A program made the translations under genes and the position numbers. Below are positions 37,180-48,059 of a stretch of DNA of 64,000 bases, one piece after another. The stretch comes from Apium graveolens (taxonomy: Eukaryota; Streptophyta; Magnoliopsida; Apiales; Apiaceae): assembly GCF_009905375.1 (NCBI RefSeq), contig NC_133648.1, forward strand, positions 310,264,565 through 310,328,564, read 5' to 3'. The notes beneath the pieces are model-generated. The model was not told the origin of the DNA. It saw only the letters and a program-made list of their open reading frames with translations, and searched no databases. Every line of letters begins with the position of its first letter. Within the stretch, counting starts at the first letter, position 1.

Positions 37180-39133
37180 ACGCACATCATTTGTCTATTC
37201 AAAATAGTTGTATTTCACTTAAATAAGGTGTTAATATCTTTTTAATTGTGCATAATTAGGATATTATTAGAAATTTAAACATATCATACACAGTGTGATT
37301 ATAAACTGTTACATGGTTTATTTCAGAAAAATGATCTTTATAATAACAATTCACATCATGCCCATACGAGAGCCGATGTGAAAGAGCTAAATAGACATCA
37401 GTTTCCTAAAAGATGTGATGTATATGTTGGTCTTTTACAACAATCATCTAATGTGAGCAATGTTAATGATAATAATAGACATCGGTGCATGACTGATGTA
37501 AAAAAGATTGGCTTTTTTAATTAAAAAAGACACCGGTTCAGAGGCGTAGTCTATTAACTTTAACATCAATCTGTAATTCTTTTACACGATTTTATTGATT
37601 ATTACTTACATCGGTTTTTGGGACAAAATAACACATTGTAATTATTGCTTTTTCTTATGATAGACATCGGTTTGCATATTTTAAGTGATGTGTAATATTT
37701 AAATATTTAACTAGCCAAATTAACAAATGATCCATACCAAAACTGAAATTCACCAATCATAAACAAAAATTTTCCAAAAATACAAAAATACAAAAAACTT
37801 TAAAGCTAACAAGCTCCAAAACTAGCACTAACATAAAAAAAAAGTTATAATATTGCAAAACATCCATAATATGGTCGCGTATATTTCAAAACCATAATTA
37901 CCGCGTTAACGATCATTTCAACAATACCTTACATACTTCATGTGCGATAACTAGTCCAATTACTTAAATCATTTCTTACATATCAACAATCCATCCATAA
38001 TTTGTCCATATCAAACACCAAATAACAATACGTAGTAGAAGACTACCGAAGCAAATCAAGTCTACAAGTACCAGATCAAGACTACAAGTACCAGACTACA
38101 AGTACCAGCAAAAAAGTGACCAGCCAAAAGACCAACTAGCCAAAAATGTATTGATCAAATATTGTTCCCTTGTCACAGATGAAAACTAAACAAACTCTTG
38201 GACATATTGAAGAGCCTCGAATCGCATACTACATACCCACACTCAGCATACTACTCTTGTACAAAACGAGCATAATCAGCTTACTACGTATAAATAAGGT
38301 GCTTGCAGATTGCAACTAAAGGTACATTTATTACCTTGGTCATGAATTTCATTTCCTTATCTTCCAATATGTCTTTCATATAACGCATGACAATGTACCC
38401 ACACTCGTATCCAGCCGGTTGTTGTGGGGATCCCTAATTCAACAAAAAATTAACAATCAATCATTCCCAAAATAGAAAGAATTTACACAAAAACCCTACT
38501 AAATACAAATGTGCACAAATTAATAGTTACGCTAAGGTTCTTAACCTTGGGGTATTTGTTGACCAATCTTTTTTTAGCATTATAAGATCTAACCGCTCTG
38601 TACATAATTAGTATTGAGTAGCATCAAATCTAAAAAATCCTAAATAAAATAGACATCATACATATATAAAAAATAGTTTAATAAACATTACAGAATTAAA
38701 GTTGCTCCAATTTTGGAAAAAAATTTGGATGAGCCAAGGGGCTGAGAATGAAGATTTCTGATTTCCAAATCATAATCAAAATCTAATGATAATTGTTTTA
38801 ATTTTAAATAAATCAAAATCTGAATTTAAAAAATATAGAGACAGATTCTACTAATATAATTTGTACTTGTGCAAACGCTAGAACTTACTTATCATTATGA
38901 GACATGAGGAATATGCGAGAATAGCCAGTATTCATCCGTTCGATAATATAAGCTTGAAAATCATTGTTGAGTTTACAAGTGGCCGCTGGACCAATAAATG
39001 CATACATGTTAGATTGTTTTCTCTTACGAACCTCGGTATACAAATACCTACATATAAAATTAGTGATCTTTTATTATTTTACATTATATAACCCTTTCTT
39101 CTTTTTTTGTGTCAAAGAAAGAAATAATGGATT
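37180..39133 (-). pseudogene. Reverse-strand CACTA remnant with Ulp1 peptidase exons, copy 2
   Basis: Duplicate of 16858-18812, with substitutions near 37891, 38417, 38569 and 38928 and a one-base loss near 38507. The Ulp1 blocks are at about 38182-38222, 38323-38435, 38536-38606 and 38886-39044 on the minus strand. The sequence beyond 39133 may be its original 5' continuation, but no domain is recognised there. Confidence 0.68.
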
Positions 39134-39620
39134 CGAAATGAAGAAGCGAAATGTATTTGTTCTCAAGAATTTATTTAGATCAGGTAAAACTCATATATCG
39201 CTAAAATTGCAGTCGCGCACTCAACTGCATTTCAGAAATTACACAACTACCTCATATATTAGTCCTAATAAATCACTTAAAATAACATTACTAAAAGATT
39301 TGTGAGAATATTAGCACAAATATATCGGCAAAACCGCATATCACATAAATAACGAATAATTTATACACATAAATTCATAAAGAAACACAAATGCACAAAT
39401 AATCCGTCGAATACACACACACACATTAATCAAAAGATGAAAAAAATCAAATTTAATTTAAAATATACTTACAAATTAAGGGTTCAATTTGTGTAAAACA
39501 AGGCTCGGTTGGTGTAAAACTTGGCTCGATTCGGGTTGTATAACACTTTTCAGGGCAGCATGTTCATCTTTCTTTCTCGATTAAGAAGTTGTTTGAGGGT
39601 TACCTAAATTAGGGCCTGTA
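39134..39620. other. Unique sequence after the duplication, no gene recognised
   Basis: AT-rich sequence that differs from the copy 1 continuation. It contains a doubled GGCTCG(G/A)TT-type segment near 39500-39530 and an (AC)n run near 39415. An open frame over 39140-39303 has no recognisable domain. Confidence 0.5.
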
Positions 39621-39624
39621 TTGG

Positions 39625-41065
39625 GCCTTATTTATAAATCACCATTTCGCATGCCCTATAATATTTCTATCAAAAAAATATTTGTTTCCCTCTTTTTTTG
39701 AACATCACTTCCTTCTCACCATTTTCATTTGCCTCCAATTATTATTTAAATATATTGTTATTTTAATAATAAGGCAAGAAAGAAGGCATGTTGTTGGATT
39801 TGATGTGCAAAAACCTTGTTTTAAATCAGCAAGAGATTATATTTTATAATATATATAGGATATCTGCTAGGACAATCTTGAACTTTCTCTTAATCCCATT
39901 AAAATACATGACCTTGAACCAGTAACTCCAAGTCCTTGATCTTGGAATACAAAAGTCATAGACAGTATCCATTTATATATAAATATAGTAATAAACTCAA
40001 TGAAATTAATAAATTGTCCGGATCGAAGGTATTAACTTGGTTTAAATGTAGTGCCTACCCTAAGTATTCTCACCGTATGAAACAGTTTTTTAACAACACC
40101 TTGGATGAACTCTATAACAACACCTTTTAGTTGTCTAATGCCTATTTTCAACAGATATTTCTTAGAATTTAAATGTTGTGTATATGTACTAGTAAAGTGC
40201 ACTTTTTTGAATAATTTAGTGCGTTAACTGCCATCAATAACACTTTGACACATCTTCTTGACATACAGCTGGGGATTAATGATGTTGATTTATACCAAAG
40301 CCACAAGAAATGCCTCCCTTAAGTTTCATTTACTAAAAGATGGATGTGTTCTTAAATCCTTCAATTATCCCCTACTTCACAAAAGAGTGAATTTTATAGG
40401 AGTGTTCCGAGAAAAGGTGCTGGTCAAGCAGGAGAACGAAAATCTGCTAAGTCTTGATGTATATACTTATTTCCTTTATAATAATATGCATGTTCTCTTC
40501 TATATTTCCCTTTGTAACTTGTAATATAACGTCTGAGCTGATAGAGGTGAAGAGAACTAAATCTATGACGCCATCAATGTTCATTTTTCTTCTAAACGCC
40601 CGATTATTCCTGACATTAAGGAACGAAACAATAGGTGTGAGGAACTTAGGCAGGGAGGTTGTGACTTTATTTAAGGATCACCTTCTGGGGCCTCTTGGTA
40701 GAAACTTTAAGAATATTTATGTCACAGCTCTCCAGGATCTTATTATTTTTTTCTGCATGGCTAGTTTGACCTATGGTCAGCACAAATTGGTAATAAATAT
40801 CATTTTCCATACTTGATGCTAAATATAAATACACCACATTCGTACACACTGCCGATTCTTAACATATAAATTCTGGTAACACCAGTGTTGTAAAAGAATG
40901 CAAGTGCAGCGGTAGAAGGTGCAGCTTAAGCAAGCCAATCAAAGGTAATGATATCAAAAACACTGTTGAAGATGCACTAAAAGACATCACTTCTATCTTT
41001 TATGATGAAGAATGCGGGGGTGATATATACACTGCTCAACTTTGTGGCTTGGTCCATATTTGGTC
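39625..41065 (+). pseudogene. WD40-like gene fragment, most complete copy
   Basis: Collinear with 15840-16857 at its left and 19080-20153 at its right. Blocks: 40270-40470 (LKFHLLKDGCVLKSFNYPLL, KRVNFIGVFREKVLVKQENE), 40530-40800 (LIEVKRTKSMTPSMFIFLLN, RLFLTLRNETIGVRNL, EVVTLFKDHLLGPLGRNFKN, IYVTALQDLIIFFC), and 40872-41065 (CKCSGRRCSLSKPIKG-like segment, then EDALKDITSIFYDEECGGD and GLVHIWS). The repeated strand pattern ending VRN or HIWS resembles WD40 blades. The first intron boundary is eroded (no TTTACAG before ELIEVKR) and the middle frame runs past its expected end, so it is a pseudogene or gene fragment. The parent gene is not identified. Confidence 0.5.
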
Positions 41066-41305
41066 GAACTAAAGAAGCTTAGTGATGTAAATACACTACT
41101 GACTTGTAACAATGCTTTCATTTTTCTGAAGCTTCAGTCATGGTTTAACTTGTGTTGATCACCATATTTTATTAAATTATATATAAAATTTTAATAAATA
41201 CACATAATTTCAAAAGAAAATATATTTGTAAAATTTTATAATCTATTATAAATTATTTTGCAAATTTTTTACAAGAAATTGATTATTTTTATAAGTGGTG
41301 TATAT

Positions 41306-41430
41306 ACTTGAATTCAACAAGCCAACAAAGTGGTACAAGAGTAGTTGAACTAGTGTCCCCTTGCCAGAGATCACGAGTTCGTCTACTATGGGGTGGGTGT
41401 GTGATTATTATTAAAAAAACTTGAATTCAA
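41306..41430 (+). mobile_element. Short SINE-like insertion with 12-bp target duplication
   Basis: A body of about 101 bp (41318-41418) is flanked by perfect 12-bp direct repeats, ACTTGAATTCAA (41306-41317 and 41419-41430). It ends in an A-rich tail (ATTATTATTAAAAAA). A GATCACGAGTTCG segment resembles a degenerate pol III B box. The direct repeats and tail are the hallmarks of target-primed retrotransposition; the SINE label is inferred from them. Confidence 0.5.
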
Positions 41431-42111
41431 TGTCAAATGTATAAATATATTTTTACTTGTGTAGAATCCCTGATTTTATATAATAGAATGATTGTTGAAT
41501 AAAATATTATTTGTTCAAGTCATATTTTCCTATGGTCTAAAATTTAGACACGAAAAGAATAATTTTGTATGTTTGTACTAAGTGTAGGGTTATATTAACC
41601 AATGTGTATCAATAAGTCAATACGTGAAAAAAAATCTAACTTTTCCTAAACATATTGCTTTTAGTGAATATATAACTATAAACGGCTAAATTCCAAGTAA
41701 TTTCTTTTTCATAATATAATCAATTAGAAATATTATTAATTTTTCAAATCATTACGCCTCATAAATATATTAAAAAGAGTTCCTCACCCACCTAAAGAAC
41801 ATAATAACCACACTAATCACAATAAAATGACATAATCATATTTAATCAATAAGTAGAATCATATTTAACCAATAAATACTACATAATTCCTCAATTATGA
41901 AATTAGTTACTTTATGGAGAAAACAAACATATAGTGTTAGCCAAAATCATAATTACAAAAGCATAGATTTAAAAAAAAATAACACATATGAAATTTCTTG
42001 AATCCCTTCATATATTACCGAAGTTCTCTCTAAACTTCTATATCTCTCTCCCTCAATCATACAATACTTTTACCATATCTAAGTTGTTAAGATAACACGA
42101 AGGACTTTTTT
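41431..42111. other. AT-rich sequence, no gene seen
   Basis: Intergenic stretch between the SINE-like insertion and CACTA-C. The last bases, TTT (42109-42111), are the left target duplication of CACTA-C. Confidence 0.6.
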
Positions 42112-42126
42112 CACTACAAAAAAATG

Positions 42127-42480
42127 GCTAAATACAACCGGTTTAAATTCGGTTGTATTTAGCTAAATTCGACCGTTTTCGGTTGTATTTAGCTAAATAC
42201 GATCGGTTTTTGGACCGGTTGTATTCGCTCGAGTCATATTTACTAAACCGGTTGTATTTAGTACTAAATACAACCAACTAAATACAAGCAGCTAAATACA
42301 AGCGCATAAATACAACCGGCTAAATACAACCGCTTCCGGTCAAATTTAAATTGTCAGATTAAATTCGAATATCCCGCCCAAATAATTAAATTTATTGCCA
42401 AAATTTAGAAGGCCCGCCCAAATGTTAGTTTCAACCGTATTTGATCAAAAATAGGATTCTAAATACAACCGAATACGGTT
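42127..42480. repeat. Left subterminal repeats of CACTA-C
   Basis: At least ten copies of TAAATACAACCG, CGGTTGTATTTAG or close variants (TAAATTCGACCG) occur in both orientations. They are presumed transposase-binding sites. Confidence 0.82.
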
Positions 42481-43119
42481 GAATTCATGCACACCAATTT
42501 CAAAAAAAAACTCGCCGGAAACAGGAAAAAGACGGGTCAATGTATTTCTTCTACATCTCCAGAATTTTATTATGGCTTACTACCCCCAATATAGGTGGCA
42601 ATGTCTTATACCACTCAAAAGTCAGAAACCAACTCGATTTTACAAAGGTAAAACCAAAAAATAACAGCAAATGAATCGATTACCCCAAATATAAACTAAT
42701 TATTCCAGGAAGCTAAAAAAATTATAACAATAAACATAGAACTAGGAACAACCAAAGCATACACTTATCAACTAAAAACACACCCTTCATCATAACCCAA
42801 GATATACATTCTAAACATTCAACCACAAGATATCAAAAATACACACCAAATAATTACACATACATATCAACAAGAAATCCCAAACTTCTCCACGTGCCAT
42901 CCCTCCTCAAATCCATAAAAAACTTAAATTTATAAATCTCGAATCTTTCACAAAATGGGTGGAATCACATCATCAATAGCTGTCAAATTCGTTTTTTTCC
43001 GTCAACTCCTCCGTCGTACACGGTGGTTGCCAACCTAATAAACAACCTAATGAAAAACCCTTCGAACTAAAATTATAAAATAGAAACTTTTGAAAACTTT
43101 CTTACCATTCCTACCAAAT

Positions 43120-43312
43120 CGTGAGAGAGACGTAGAGGGAGGGAGTGATAGATGGATCGAGGGGGAGGTAGGGAGGGAGAGAGAGATGGATGGAGGGAGG
43201 GGGAGGGAGGGAGGGGGGAAGACCGGAAAAAAAATAGGGGAGGGAAAGGTGCGGCGTGAGGGTAAAAAGGGGGGAGGGACGTATAAGGCTGGGGGTGGGG
43301 GGTTTAGGGTTA
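43120..43312 (+). repeat. G-rich purine tract inside CACTA-C
   Basis: Runs of GGGAGGGAGGGGGAGGGAG and neighbouring GGGGTGGGGGG occur on the plus strand. On the minus strand this is a CT-rich leader followed by a donor-like GGTAAGAAAG near 43105, resembling the leader exons of the CACTA-A and CACTA-B genes. An open frame across it (43090-43353) is low-complexity and not a supported gene. Confidence 0.65.
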
Positions 43313-43495
43313 GATTTTTTATATATATAATTTTGTATTATTTTGGTTTATAAACTTTTTTATAAATTATAATTCTAACCATTGGATTGTTGTTATAGTA
43401 GTTTAATTTGGTTCGTAAGATATCATTCACGCGGATCGCTCACGTGGCTCTAAATACAACCGTATCCGGTCGAATTTAGGAGTGTTTTTTTTAAA

Positions 43496-43496
<1 letters not shown>

Positions 43497-43524
<28 letters not shown>
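43497..43524 (+). repeat. (TTA)n microsatellite
   Basis: About nine TTA/ATT units inside CACTA-C. Confidence 0.85.
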
Positions 43525-43528
<4 letters not shown>

Positions 43529-43779
43529 ATTTGTTACTTTTATAGGACATATAATATAAATTAATAATTTCCTTACAAAGATTATAATATTCTAAATTTT
43601 AAATTTTATTTTTGAGAAATCGCTATTTTAAAAAACTTTGAAATTATGATTTTGACGATTTTATCATAAATACTTAAAATAGGCATGTGGTGAAATTTTC
43701 TATTATGTTAAATTAATTAATTTTTTTGTTAAAATAATCAAGGTATAATAATTAAAAATTATTGAAAAATCATTTTCTT

Positions 43780-44164
43780 TTAACGTTTTAACATTTATAC
43801 GGTTGGATCATTCGATATTTATTCTCAATTTGAGGAACATTCTAGGGTTAGGGTCGAAATATTGGTTGACTGTTAAGATAACAAACCAAATTCATTTATT
43901 TTTTTAAAAAAATTGTCATAACACTAAAATATATAGATCTTGATATTTTTACGGTTGGCTCATTCATAAACATTTTTTTAAAAAATTGAAACATTAATAT
44001 GGGACTAAACCTAGTGAGAATTACTAGACAAACTACTAGATTACTGTAAAAATAGCCAACCAAACACATTAATTTTTTCCTAAAATTTTTATCATATCAT
44101 TAAAATATATAAATCATGATATCTCAAAAGTTGGATCAATATCTTGATGATTCGATAACATGAA
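43780..44164 (-). repeat. Two inverted units of the CACTA-C 176-bp repeat
   Basis: Read on the minus strand, this region matches the array that follows: it has AAATATATTTA, a TACGGTTGG complement, a TTAATATGGGA complement and CTAGTAATTC-like blocks in the same order, more diverged. Two antisense units face the sense array, with the turning point near 44160. Confidence 0.7.
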
Positions 44165-45005
44165 CTAGTGTTTAATCCCATATTAATGATTCGCTATTTT
44201 TAAAAATATTAATGAATGATCTAACCGTACGGATGACAATATCTGTATATTTTAGTGATATGCCAAAAAATTTAGAAAAAAATAAATATATTTGCTTTGC
44301 CTTTTTAAGAGTCAAAGAGTAGTTTGACCAATACTTCTAACTAGTGTTTAATCCCATATTGATGTTTCGATATTTTTAAAAATATTAATGAATGATCTAA
44401 CCGTACGGATGTCAAGATCAATATATTTTAGTGATATGACAAAAAATTTCGAAAAAAATAAATATATTTGGTTTTCTTTTTTAACAGTCATCTAGTAATT
44501 TGACCAGTACTTCTAACTAGTGTTTAATCACATATTGATGTTTCGATATTTCGATATTTTTAAAAATATTAATTAATGATCCAACCGTACGGATGTCAAA
44601 ATCAGTATATTTTAGTGATATGACAAAAATTTTAGAAAAAAATAAATATATTTGGTTTGTTTTTTTAACAGTCAACTAGTAATTTGACCAGTACTTCTAA
44701 CTAGTGTTTAATCCCATATTGATGATTCGATATTTTTTAAAATATTAATGAATGATCCACCATACGGATATCAATATTTGTATATTTTAGTGATATGACA
44801 AAAATTTTAGAAAAAAATAAATATATTTGGTTTGCCTTTTTAAGAGTCAGAGAGTAGTTTGACCAGTACTTCTAACTAGTGTTTAATCCCATATTGATGT
44901 TTCGATATTTTTAAAATATTAATGAATGATCCAACCATACGGATGTCAAGATCAATATATTTTACTGATATGACAAAAATTTTAGAAAAAAAATAAATAT
45001 ATTTT
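44165..45005 (+). repeat. Tandem array of about 176-bp units in CACTA-C
   Basis: Units start CTAGTGTTTAATC at 44165, 44341, 44517, 44701 and 44876, giving periods of 176, 176, 184 and 175 bp. The 184-bp unit carries an extra TTTCGATA. Each unit includes TGAATGATC, ACCGTACGGATGTCA and AAAAAAATAAATATATTT. The last unit is partial. Confidence 0.9.
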
Positions 45006-45059
45006 AGTGTAAATTTATTCTATATTTTTTTTCAGAAATTTTCCGCCATTTTTAAAAAT

Positions 45060-45500
45060 AATTCGACCTAATTGGTTGAATGTAGGAGCACGCCTAAACT
45101 CAACCGTATACGGCTGTATATAAATACGGTTGTATTTATTCGGTTGTAATTAGTAAGGCTAAATTCGACCGAATGCGGTTGAATTTAGGAGCACGCCTAA
45201 ACTCAACCGTATACGATTGTATATATATATGGTTGTATTTATTCGGTTGTACGCAGTAAGGCTAAATTTGACCGAATGCGGTTGAATTTAGGAGCACGCC
45301 TAAACTCAACCGTATACGGTTGTATATATATATACGGTTGTATTTATCCGGTTGTAATTAGTACTAAATTCGACCGCGTAAATACGACCGTATTTAAATA
45401 GGACCACATACGGTTGTATTTTGCTGTTCCCTTAATTTCAACCGAAAACGGTTAAATTTGATGTCGGTTGTATTTGTGTGGTTGTATTTAGCCTTGTTTT
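45060..45500. repeat. Right subterminal repeats of CACTA-C
   Basis: Three units of about 103 bp start at AGGAGCACGCCTAAACTCAA (45084, 45187, 45290) and contain the palindromic ACCGTATACGGT. They are followed by further CGGTTGTATTTA motifs up to the terminus. Confidence 0.85.
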
Positions 45501-45512
45501 CTTGTAGTGTTT

Positions 45513-46150
45513 AGGTCCTACAAGGTAAGTCTATTAACATCCAAACGCTTGAATGTCATGCTCATGCCTCATGAATTTGTTGTCTATTAAACATGCTTAG
45601 GGCCGGTGATTCTAATTTGAGAAAAATATGATTAGTTTAAGGCCCAAGAGCCTGGATTTGTTTATTCAAATTTTGTTTCCATTAAATGTACTTCTTTAAT
45701 TGTCCCTTGCATCTCGCTCCATTAGAACTTTATGCAAATGAAGAAAATCATCAGCTTAGCATCCATCTAATTGAAGTAACAAGTATCAATAATTATATAA
45801 AATTACAGCATAGTAAACAATGCCAGCCACGCATATCGTAAATCTTAATGTAAAATACCTATAAAAGGCTAACAATGTAAATGTTAATGTAAAATGCCTA
45901 CAAATTTATTGTATATCACTGATTAAGAAAACTATATTAAATTAATGCTACTTGTTATCTTCATGCCTAAATTTGGTATTGCCCGAACCTAAGAGGAATA
46001 TTGGAGAATTATATAAAATTTATTCAACAAACTTTTGATTACGGTTCAATACACTATATATTAAACAAATAAGACTTTCATGTTTTTATACCCTAATCTG
46101 ATATTGCCAAAAGGATATTGACGAATTAAATTATATGTTTTTAATAAAAT
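45513..46150. other. AT-rich sequence between CACTA-C and the gypsy element
   Basis: No gene, RNA or clear LTR boundary is seen. The gypsy 5' LTR, if any, is not recognisable here. Confidence 0.5.
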
Positions 46151-46179
46151 TATATTGACGACAAAAAGTAAAGGACCCA

Positions 46180-47270
46180 AGAAAGAGAGGGTAAGAATCA
46201 TATTCGTCCATAGAGTCAAAAGAAGAAGATGTTAATGAGGGAATTCTTGCCCCTGATTATGAGCAGATTCTATTCCAACAATATCAAAGGTATTAGGAAG
46301 GTTCTAGAACTGTGTAAGAGTATACACATGAATTTATAAGACTGGAGGAGATGAAATAATTTGTATATAATTCAAGGAAAACAAGTGGCTCGGTACTTAA
46401 AAGCGTTAAAATTATTTATTCGGGGAAGAACAAGGGGCAAGCAGTGAGGACCCTAACTGAAGCAAAGAATATGGCATTGAAGGAAAAAATTTTGCAACAA
46501 GAGAAAGGAAGAAAGGAATTTATAAATGCAAGAAATAGTAACCATGGGGATAAGCCAAAATTTTTTGAGGAAAATATGGGAAGGTTTGATTGTGCTAGCA
46601 GTATTATCAACTTCGTGGGGGAGAACTCAGCAGATAACAAGTCCATAACTGAAGCCAAAGACAAGGACACCCAAGCTCAGAAGATTGTAAATCCTTACGC
46701 TCAAACAATGAATGAAAAGTCCTATAGATATAATCTTCCAGGACATAGGTCGAATGAATGTCCTCAAATAAAGGCAGTAAATATGATTGCATGAGAAGTG
46801 GAAGAAGATGAAGAAGGGTATCAGTGTGGGCCAGATGGTGAAGATGGTGAATTTGAAGATTATGTGGAAGAGTAAATAACTTTGGTTGTACGAAGGATGA
46901 TGTTAGCCTCAAAGCATGAAGGGGAATCTCAGTGATACCAGTTATTTTGTACCAGGTGCACTATTAATGGGCATATTTTTGCAGTTGTGATTGATAGTGG
47001 TAGCATGAAGAATATTATAGGGAAAGACATAGTCAAAAGGTTGTGAATTTGAACAGAAAAGCATCCAAACCCTCACACCCTAGGTTGGATAAAGTTCAAA
47101 GCAAACACTATTGAGGTAAACACGAGATGTAAAGTTCCATTCTCCATTGAGAAATATAGTGATAAAATATTTTGTGATGTAGTGGATATGAACGTATATT
47201 ATTTGCTATTTGAGACACCATAGTAGTATGATGTAGATGCTCAACATTATGGGAAAAGTAATCAATATAG
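46180..47270 (+). pseudogene. Ty3/gypsy gag and protease remnant
   Basis: Conceptual reading gives the typical gag end (QYQRY..GSRTV.EYTHEFIRLEEM, then LTEAKNMALKEKILQQEKGR) and a zinc knuckle region, SYRYNLPGHRSNECPQIKA. The first two zinc-binding Cys of the CCHC box are replaced (SYRY for CYRC). The protease motif VVIDSGSMKNIIG lies near 46985, followed by VPFSIEKYSDKIFCDVVDM. Stops (for example near 46792 and 47044) and small shifts break the frame. It is the upstream part of the element whose pol begins near 47440. Confidence 0.8.
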
Positions 47271-47439
47271 TTTAGATAAAAGGGGAGTGAAATTTATTTT
47301 GCTTCTTTTCGCATAAAAAGGTAACTCGTCGAAGTAACAAAACTTCCTTACTGTAACTCATAATTTCGAGGAAGAGGAAAAAGTGACACGACTGATATTT
47401 GCTTCGGTGTTAAAATAAGAAATATCTTGTGGTGATAAA

Positions 47440-47987
47440 GTGGGAAATGTTATAGAGTTGTTAAGGCTATTAATGTCTGAATTAAAAGAGGTAATGCTCG
47501 AAGAAGTTCCTGATGGATTACCACCTATGAGAGATATCCTACATTGTATTAACTTGATTCCAGGACTTAGTTTACTTAATCTCCCACGCTATCAAATCAG
47601 TCCCAAAGAGAGTGAGATTTTGAAAGAAAAGTTGGAGGAGTTTTTGCGCAAGGGATACATCCAAGAGAGTTTTAGTTTATATGATGTACCTGCTTTGCTA
47701 ACAACAAAGAAATATGGAATTTGGAGGATATGTGTGGATACTCGTTCCATAAATAAAATTATGATGGGATATGAATTTCCATTTCTGAGGCTTGACGATA
47801 AGTTGGACAGAGTACATGGATCTTAATGGTTTTCTAAGCTGGATTTGAAGAATGGGTACCACCAGATTCGAATCAGGATGAAAGATATTGTTAATATTAA
47901 AAAGTTTATTTTCATGACCAACAAATTGTTATTTTTGGGGTATGTTGTTGGTGCTGATAGAATTCAGGTAGATGATGCAAAAATAAA
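47440..47987 (+). pseudogene. Ty3/gypsy reverse transcriptase, 5' part, interrupted by CACTA-B
   Basis: Matches gypsy pol: EEVPDGLPPMRDILHCINLI, LREK-type ILKEKLEEFLRKGYIQESF, PALLTTKKYGIWRICVDTRS, and, after a TAA at 47824, WFSKLDLKNGYHQIRIRMKD. It then jumps to FMTNKLLFLGYVVGADRIQV, so the segment carrying the catalytic YxDD motif is missing through an internal deletion. The reading ends at VDDAKI where CACTA-B inserts (47988) and resumes at 62972. Confidence 0.88.
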
Positions 47988-48059
47988 CACTACAACATTT
48001 TTGCAATCATACAACTGTTTTTTTTCATTGTCTGAAAGGTAGTTTTTCCATTGTCTATC

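Larger units (their letters stand above)
20327..39133. repeat. Tandem segmental duplication, copy 2
   Basis: This is the second copy of 1-18812. It begins where the sequence of base 1 reappears at 20327 and stays collinear to 39133, where copy 1 passes into the 18813-20326 spacer and copy 2 into unrelated sequence. It keeps some ancestral states lost in copy 1: the intact 3-bp target duplication of the CACTA, and an unshifted frame across the N-terminal part of the copia reverse transcriptase. Confidence 0.97.
42112..45509. mobile_element. Non-autonomous CACTA element, family C
   Basis: The left end is CACTACAAAAAAATGGCTAA; the right end, read inward, is CACTACAAGAAAACAAGGCT. The element is about 3.4 kb and is flanked by TTT on both sides (42109-42111 and 45510-45512). 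Both ends carry arrays of CTAAATACAACCG or its complement. No transposase domain is present. The interior holds a G-rich tract, a TTA microsatellite and a large tandem/inverted array. It would need transposase supplied in trans. Confidence 0.9.

Noticed and set aside
568..39133. Two independent CACTA-A insertions
   Set aside because: Flanks outside the element (1-567 and 15313-18812) are duplicated with it and the lesions are shared, so a segmental duplication explains both copies.
43300..43320. Telomere-like GGGTTTAGGGTTAG
   Set aside because: Only about two plant telomere units; part of the G-rich tract, not an array.
43090..43353. 87-codon frame rich in Gly, Glu and Arg
   Set aside because: It is a translation of the low-complexity G-rich tract; no domain, and no gene context.
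44165..45005. CRISPR-like or centromeric satellite array
   Set aside because: Units are directly adjacent with no unique spacers, in plant DNA, so not CRISPR. Only about five units inside a transposon, so not a centromeric satellite array in itself.
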